Shown: positions 59,570 through 64,000 of the stretch, piece by piece
How the letters are laid out: every line of letters begins with the position of its first letter
Position numbering within the stretch: the stretch's first letter is position 1
Source: Zunongwangia sp. HGR-M22
GTDB taxonomy: Bacteria; Bacteroidota; Bacteroidia; Flavobacteriales; Flavobacteriaceae
Assembly: GCF_027594425.1 (NCBI RefSeq)
Contig: NZ_CP115159.1
Span: 1,415,001 to 1,479,000, forward strand
Length of the DNA stretch: 64,000 bases
Reading direction: 5' to 3'
The notes under the pieces: model-generated
The model's input: only the letters and a program-made list of their open reading frames with translations
Told to the model about the DNA's origin: nothing
The model's database searches: none
Program-made: the position numbers and the translations under genes

Positions 59570-61300
59570 GTGAAGTATTCTAAAATACCTGTTGCACGTA
59601 ATGTGGTTTCACTTTGCGTTTCAAAAAATATAAAACACGTAGTAATCTCTCCAGGCTCAAGAAATGCACCGTTAACCATTGGATTTACGCATCATCCAGA
59701 AATACAGTCTTACAGCATTGTAGACGAGCGTTGTGCCGCTTTTGCTGCCCTCGGAATGGCGCAGCAATTACAGCAACCAGTGGCACTGGTGTGCAGCTCT
59801 GGTTCAGCATTACTTAATTATTATCCGGCAATTTCAGAAGCGTTTTATAGCGATATTCCGCTTGTAGTAATTTCTGCAGATCGACCAATTGAACGTATTG
59901 ATATTGGTGACGGGCAAACCATTAGGCAGAAAAATGTCTATGAAAATCATATTCTATATTCAGCAAATCTTTATTCTGAGCTGGTTTTGGAGTCTGAAGC
60001 GATCGATAAAAAACTTCAGCAAAAACAATGGGAAGCACAAAAACATAATGAGCGTGAGATTAATTTAGCGCTGAATAAAGCTATAGAAGAAAAAGGACCG
60101 GTGCATATTAATGTGCCTTTTTACGAACCGCTTTACGATACGGTTGAAAATATTGAGGTGAATCCTATCGAGATCCTTCCTGAAATTACCAAAAGGCACT
60201 ATTCCAAAGAAGAGCTTTTGCCTTATGCCGAAATTTGGAATAAGTCTAAGCGCAAAATGGTAATTGTGGGTGTTGCTCATCCAAATGTAGTGGAGCAAAA
60301 ATTCCTTGAGAAACTAGCTAAAGATGATTCTGTTATCGTTTTTACGGAAACGACTTCAAATTTGCACCACTCAGCATTTTTTACCAGAATCGATACGATC
60401 GTTGGCCCTATCGAAAAAGACGAAAATATGCAAGAGCTTTTTGAAGCTTTGCGACCAGATATTTTGTTGACGTTTGGAGGAATGATCGTTTCAAAAAAAA
60501 TAAAAGCTTTTTTGCGGAATTATAATCCCAAGCATCACTGGCACGTCGATTCTAAAAAGGCGTACAACACGTTCTTCTGCTTAAATAAGCATTTTGAAAC
60601 ATCTGTGAATGATTTTTTTACAGATTTCTTTCCGCTTACATCAAAAATCGATAGTGATTATGGCGAATTTTGGAAAAATATACGTGAAAAACGTCAGGTG
60701 CGGCACGATGCGTATATGGACGAGATTCCATATTCAGATTTAAAAGCAATGCAGTTACTGGTGCCAAAGGTGCCAGATCATTATATTATGCAATTGGCCA
60801 ATAGTTCTACTATTCGCTACGCGCAATTATTTAAATGGAATCCTTTGCTGCGAATTTTCTGTAATCGCGGTACTAGTGGTATCGATGGTAGTATCTCAAC
60901 CGCAGTAGGATCTGCGATGGCGAGTAAAGAACCTGTTTTGATGGTAACTGGCGATCTTAGTTTCTTTTACGATAGCAACGCGCTTTGGAATAAATATTTA
61001 CCTGCTAATTTTAGAATTATTATTCTGAATAATTCGGGTGGAGGAATTTTCAGAATTCTGCCAGGAAATAAAAATAGCGAACAGTTTGATACATTTTTTG
61101 AAACCGTTCATGACCTTAAAGCAGAACAATTGGCAAAAATGTATAAATTTGAATATGATTCGGCCAATTCAGAACCTGAAATTAGTCATTCTTTAAGCAC
61201 ATTTTTTGAGGCTTCAGAACGACCTAAAATTTTAGAGATTTTTACGCCGCGTAAAGTAAACGATAAGGTTTTACTAGAGTATTTTAGTTACATGAGGTAA
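59570..61300 (+). CDS. menD: SEPHCHC synthase (menaquinone step 2)
   Basis: A 576-residue thiamine-diphosphate enzyme that joins isochorismate and 2-oxoglutarate. The GTG start at 59570 leads to KYSKIPVARNVVSLCVSK. Motifs are VISPGSRNAPLTIGF, DERCAAFAALGMAQ (activating Glu), NRGTSGIDGSISTAVGSAMA and TGDLSFFYDSNALWN (TPP/Mg site). A 198-bp gap with the 33-bp palindrome separates it from menF, so it may have its own start of transcription. Confidence 0.95.
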   Translation: MKYSKIPVARNVVSLCVSKNIKHVVISPGSRNAPLTIGFTHHPEIQSYSIVDERCAAFAALGMAQQLQQPVALVCSSGSALLNYYPAISEAFYSDIPLVVISADRPIERIDIGDGQTIRQKNVYENHILYSANLYSELVLESEAIDKKLQQKQWEAQKHNEREINLALNKAIEEKGPVHINVPFYEPLYDTVENIEVNPIEILPEITKRHYSKEELLPYAEIWNKSKRKMVIVGVAHPNVVEQKFLEKLAKDDSVIVFTETTSNLHHSAFFTRIDTIVGPIEKDENMQELFEALRPDILLTFGGMIVSKKIKAFLRNYNPKHHWHVDSKKAYNTFFCLNKHFETSVNDFFTDFFPLTSKIDSDYGEFWKNIREKRQVRHDAYMDEIPYSDLKAMQLLVPKVPDHYIMQLANSSTIRYAQLFKWNPLLRIFCNRGTSGIDGSISTAVGSAMASKEPVLMVTGDLSFFYDSNALWNKYLPANFRIIILNNSGGGIFRILPGNKNSEQFDTFFETVHDLKAEQLAKMYKFEYDSANSEPEISHSLSTFFEASERPKILEIFTPRKVNDKVLLEYFSYMR

Positions 61301-61326
61301 TTAACATTTGATAAAAAAATTGAGAA

Positions 61327-61872
61327 ATGATACGAAGTTATTGGAATGAAGAATGGAAAGAGATTGAGTTTGATAGCAAAATATCTGAAAAAGAAAAATT
61401 TAAAATATCAAATTACGGTAGAATTATAAATTGTAAAACTGATAAGGAATTTCTTGTAAAGAAATATTTTATAAACGGTTATCAAACTTTACCTCTTCAG
61501 CAAAAAGAGAATGGAAAACGGACAAGCAGATACGTCCACAGACTTATTGCAGAGCATTTTTTAGAAAGAAATGATGGCACTTGCGTGATTCATTTGAATT
61601 ACGATAAGACTGACAATAGAATTGAAAATCTAAAATGGGCTACTAAAAGAGAAAAAGAACTTCATCAATTTAATCATCCAGATTGGGCCAAAATTGTTGA
61701 AAAAAGAAGCAAGAATATTGGTAAATTAAACGAAGGAAAAGTAAAGATTATTAAACGCCAATTAAAAAACAATAGGACTAGAATAAAAATGATTGCAAAA
61801 AATTTCGGAGTATCCGATATGCAAATTCATAGGATAAAAACGGGAGAAAATTGGAGTTCTGTAACGGAATAA
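61327..61872 (+). CDS. NUMOD4 / HNH endonuclease-like protein
   Basis: A 181-residue protein. Residues about 5-60 (WKEIEF...FKISNYGRIIN) form a NUMOD4 DNA-binding motif of the sort found in homing endonucleases. An HNH nuclease follows: YVHRLIAEHFLERND, VIHLNYDKTDNRIENLKWAT (about 75-115). The C-terminus (KLNEGKVKIIKRQLKNNRTR and KMIAKNFGVSDMQIHRI) looks like a helix-turn-helix. It begins 26 bp after menD. Homing activity is possible, but I see no intron or intein nearby and the gene could have been domesticated. Confidence 0.82.
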   Translation: MIRSYWNEEWKEIEFDSKISEKEKFKISNYGRIINCKTDKEFLVKKYFINGYQTLPLQQKENGKRTSRYVHRLIAEHFLERNDGTCVIHLNYDKTDNRIENLKWATKREKELHQFNHPDWAKIVEKRSKNIGKLNEGKVKIIKRQLKNNRTRIKMIAKNFGVSDMQIHRIKTGENWSSVTE

Positions 61873-62068
61873 GAACTTTAAATCTTAGGTACATTAATTC
61901 TGAATTTTGAGTGAGCTGCTCACTAAACAGCTCACCATATATTGAATTCTTTAACAAATTCTCAGGTTTTTTATTAGATTTTAATTTTTCAGTAAGTATT
62001 CTTATGATTCTGTTAGGGCAAATTTGCTGAGTTTCTATGTAAATTCGAAGAAACCAAAAAACAAAATT

Positions 62069-62413
62069 ATGAGTGCTAAGACTGATGAAAAAGTAGGAAA
62101 ATATATTCAGGATATTAAAGAAAAGGTAGGAGAGGAGCCTGATGTGGCATTAATTCGAAAAATAACCGAATCATTAGGTCCCGTAGTTTTTAGAAATGAT
62201 GCTGAGACAGTTTCATCAAGCAGCGAAGATGAGTTAGAAACAGTAAAGCAAAATTTTCTAATTAAAAAACTGGGATTGCCTAACGATAGTAAACTTGATG
62301 TAGGATTAAATGCCATGCTAGAAAAATATGGCAAATCCAATCGAAATAAATATAGAGTAACACTGTATTATTTGCTTACCAAATACTTTAATAAAGAATC
62401 TGTATTTGCCTAA
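62069..62413 (+). CDS. DUF2853 family protein
   Basis: A 114-residue cytoplasmic protein. The ATG at 62069 (MSAKTDEKVGKYIQDIKEKV) is used; the earlier ATG at 62024 adds 15 unconserved residues. The end ALNAMLEKYGKSNRNKYRVT-like (LNAMLEKYGKSNRNKYRVTL) plus YYLLTKYFNKESVF identifies DUF2853. The fold is helical, function unknown. Hairpins at 62410-62426 and a terminator at 62436-62472 close it. Confidence 0.85.
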   Translation: MSAKTDEKVGKYIQDIKEKVGEEPDVALIRKITESLGPVVFRNDAETVSSSSEDELETVKQNFLIKKLGLPNDSKLDVGLNAMLEKYGKSNRNKYRVTLYYLLTKYFNKESVFA

Positions 62414-62435
62414 TCTCATAGATTAGTTAAGACTC

Positions 62436-62472
62436 AATCCGTTTTCTAATTTAGGAAGCGGATTCTTTTTTG
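62436..62472 (+). terminator. Terminator after the DUF2853 gene
   Basis: AATCCG (62436-62441) and CGGATT (62459-62464), with TTC/GAA inside, precede a run of T. A smaller stem CTAATCT/AGATTAG (62410-62426) overlaps the stop codon. Confidence 0.65.
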
Positions 62473-62502
62473 TGTAAGCCTGAAAATTAAAAAGTATCTT
62501 TG
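62470..62502 (+). promoter_or_regulatory. Promoter of the S1-domain gene
   Basis: TTG (62470-62472), 22-nt spacer and TATCTTTG (62495-62502), an exact TAnnTTTG; start codon at 62520. Confidence 0.6.
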
Positions 62503-62519
62503 TCATCTAAATTTATATT

Positions 62520-63359
62520 ATGCTGAATATTGGCGAAAATCATCGTTTAATAATTGATCGTGAAACCGAACCCGGCTTGTTTCTAAAAAACGCTGAAGGA
62601 GACGAGGTGTTATTACCTAATAAATATATTCCTAAGAACTTTCAGTTAGAAGACGAAATAGAAGTTTTTGTGTATCTGGATCATTCAGAGCGACCGGTTG
62701 CGACTACTTTAGAGCCTTATGTAAAATTAGACGAATTCGCTTTTTTAGAATGTGTTGAAGTAACCGATTTTGGTGCATTTTTAGATTGGGGTTTAGAGAA
62801 ACACCTTTTTGTTCCGTTTAAGGAACAAGTATATCCTATGCAAAAAGGACATCGTTATTTGATCTTTTGTTATTTAGATGAAGACACTAATCGATTGGTA
62901 GCTTCAAGTAAAGTACATGCTTATTTAGATAATTCAGATTTAACAATAAAACCTTTTGAGGAAGTCGATCTAATTGTAAGTAACAAAACAGATCTTGGTT
63001 ATAACGTGATTATCAATGAAATTCATCTTGGTTTGGTGTATAATGATGATGTTTTTCAGCCTATAGAAATTGGGGATCGCATTAAAGGATTTATAAAAAA
63101 GACTCGAAAAGACGGCAAAATCGATGTTACGCTGCAACGCCCTGGATATCGAAGTATTGAGCCAAACGCGCAGGCTATTTTAGATGAATTACAACACCAT
63201 GATGGCTATCTAAATATTACAGATAAATCTTCACCAGAAAAGATAAAAGCAGTGTTTAAAATGAGTAAAAAGAGTTTTAAGCGCGCGGCAGGAAATCTTT
63301 ATAAACAACGCCAAATTGATATTAAAGAAGACGGTATTTATTTAAATCAACAAAACTAA
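62520..63359 (+). CDS. CvfB-like S1 RNA-binding protein
   Basis: A 279-residue protein with tandem S1-like OB folds (about 1-65, 70-140, 150-210) and a C-terminal winged-helix (ILDELQHHDGYLNIT, KSFKRAAGNLYKQRQI). Motifs such as VEVTDFGAFLDWGLEKHLFVP and GYNVIINEIHLGLVY fit CvfB/YitL, which binds RNA and in Gram-positive bacteria affects virulence gene expression. The target here is unknown. It overlaps by 4 bases the end of a convergent gene. Confidence 0.9.
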   Translation: MLNIGENHRLIIDRETEPGLFLKNAEGDEVLLPNKYIPKNFQLEDEIEVFVYLDHSERPVATTLEPYVKLDEFAFLECVEVTDFGAFLDWGLEKHLFVPFKEQVYPMQKGHRYLIFCYLDEDTNRLVASSKVHAYLDNSDLTIKPFEEVDLIVSNKTDLGYNVIINEIHLGLVYNDDVFQPIEIGDRIKGFIKKTRKDGKIDVTLQRPGYRSIEPNAQAILDELQHHDGYLNITDKSSPEKIKAVFKMSKKSFKRAAGNLYKQRQIDIKEDGIYLNQQN

Positions 63360-63853
63360 TAATAATATCTACGGTTAGTGCGATATGGTTGTGAGTAATA
63401 ACCTCTCATGCTATTATTGTATAATGCGTTATGATATTGATAGAAAGGATTACTACTATTGGTAGTATTATTGAAGTTGCTAATACCGGTATTTAGTTGA
63501 TTTTGTTCCTGATTATTACCGGTAAGCTGAAACACTTTTTCCTTTTTTCGCTGCGTTTGCGGTAAACTAATATTAGCCAATCTTTTAGCTTTCGCCATCT
63601 CGCGTTGGCGATTTTCTTTTTCTATAATACCCACCATATCAAATTCTTCGCGCTCATTTTGGACGCCTATAAAAGTTCCACTTGGTAAATTAGGGTCGTA
63701 TTGTAGAAATTGATTAGGGCTTAATTCCGTTAACGCAGGGGCGATAGAATGATCTTCCATTTTTAGATTCACAATGTTATTTTCAGGATTTTCCTGTGCC
63801 AAGGCAATTGCATTGAAACCTATGATAAATAATATGGCAAGAAGTCTTTTCAT
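63356..63853 (-). CDS. Secreted asparagine-rich protein of unknown function
   Basis: A 165-residue protein. I use the ATG at 63853, which begins a good signal peptide (MKRLLAILFIIGFNAIALAQ); the longer frame from 63964 carries an unlikely 37-residue extension across a likely -7 box (TAATTTTG, 63929-63922). The mature protein has a middle part with SIAPALTELSPNQFLQYDPN and ends in an Asn/Tyr-rich tail (NTTNSSNPFYQYHNALYNN to the final YYY). I recognise no family. Confidence 0.65.
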   Translation of the reverse strand: MKRLLAILFIIGFNAIALAQENPENNIVNLKMEDHSIAPALTELSPNQFLQYDPNLPSGTFIGVQNEREEFDMVGIIEKENRQREMAKAKRLANISLPQTQRKKEKVFQLTGNNQEQNQLNTGISNFNNTTNSSNPFYQYHNALYNNSMRGYYSQPYRTNRRYYY

Positions 63854-64000
63854 TAAAAATGAATATTTTAAAAAAGAAGATTCAAAAATTATGCTAAACT
63901 TAAAACAGACGGCGGTAATTTCAAAATTAAGAATCAATTTTTTATAGTAAACATATATTCTCATATTTTAGTATCCATTTTTCCAAACTTTATCATTACA

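Overview
The window is chromosomal DNA from a low-GC member of the Bacteroidota, most likely a marine Flavobacteriaceae (the gene content recalls Zunongwangia, Salegentibacter or Gramella; this is inference). Supporting signs are maltose genes of SusA/SusB type (GH13, GH97) with a GH65 phosphorylase, an acyl-ornithine transcarbamylase in place of the usual OTCase, many promoters of the Bacteroidetes TTG / TAnnTTTG form, short lipoprotein signals ending in SC, and several families typical of this phylum (DUF2891, DUF2853, CvfB-like S1 protein). No rRNA, tRNA, CRISPR array, insertion sequence or prophage was seen.

Layout. 1-5.2 kb: end of a maltodextrin cluster (partial GH65 phosphorylase, GH97 alpha-glucosidase, GH13 alpha-amylase). 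5.5-8.5 kb: glycolysis (pfkA, gapA) and a BadF-type sugar kinase. 8.5-11.3 kb: YifB-type AAA ATPase and a DUF2891 lipoprotein. 11.3-14.9 kb: an NRAMP-fold transporter with the three-subunit 5-oxoprolinase pxpABC. 15.5-17.8 kb: an orphan response regulator and an acetyltransferase-nitrilase fusion. 18.2-24.9 kb: the ilvDBNCA operon. 25.0-35.2 kb: an arginine operon (GNAT, argG, argC, proC, argD, argF', argB, argE, argH, GNAT). 35.2-36.9 kb: remnant of a YefM/YoeB toxin-antitoxin pair and a lipoprotein. 37.1-41.5 kb, minus strand: leuACDB. 41.6-52.7 kb: mixed metabolic genes (EamA transporter, GH15 enzyme, zinc peptidase, pseudouridine synthase, cupin, panB, alcohol dehydrogenase, CPBP protease, serine deaminase). 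53-57 kb: dnaK, a lipoprotein and a second NRAMP-fold protein. 57.1-61.3 kb: menaquinone genes (thioesterase, menF, menD). 61.3-64 kb: NUMOD4/HNH protein, DUF2853, S1 protein and a secreted protein.

How it fits together. Maltodextrin breakdown leads into the adjacent pfkA-gapA step. IlvDBNC makes the 2-oxoisovalerate used both by leuACDB and by panB. The arginine operon holds almost the whole linear acylated pathway; its first gene is a candidate acyl-glutamate synthase and its proC links it to proline.

The most interesting signal lies in the 392-bp gap before the arginine operon. A GC-rich patch in this AT-rich DNA encodes a 51-codon frame (TTG start, 25078-25233) that ends in a dense run of arginine codons (CGC/CGT) overlapping a hairpin, 82 bp before the first arginine gene. 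A five-codon frame with two more CGC codons lies just upstream inside a near-perfect palindrome. This looks like an arginine-sensing leader peptide (attenuator), which I do not know to be described in this phylum. Other points are two NRAMP-fold proteins lacking the metal-binding motifs, a transcarbamylase with an unexpected specificity residue, dispersed palindromic elements in operon gaps, and possible sigma-54 promoters before dnaK and a zinc peptidase.
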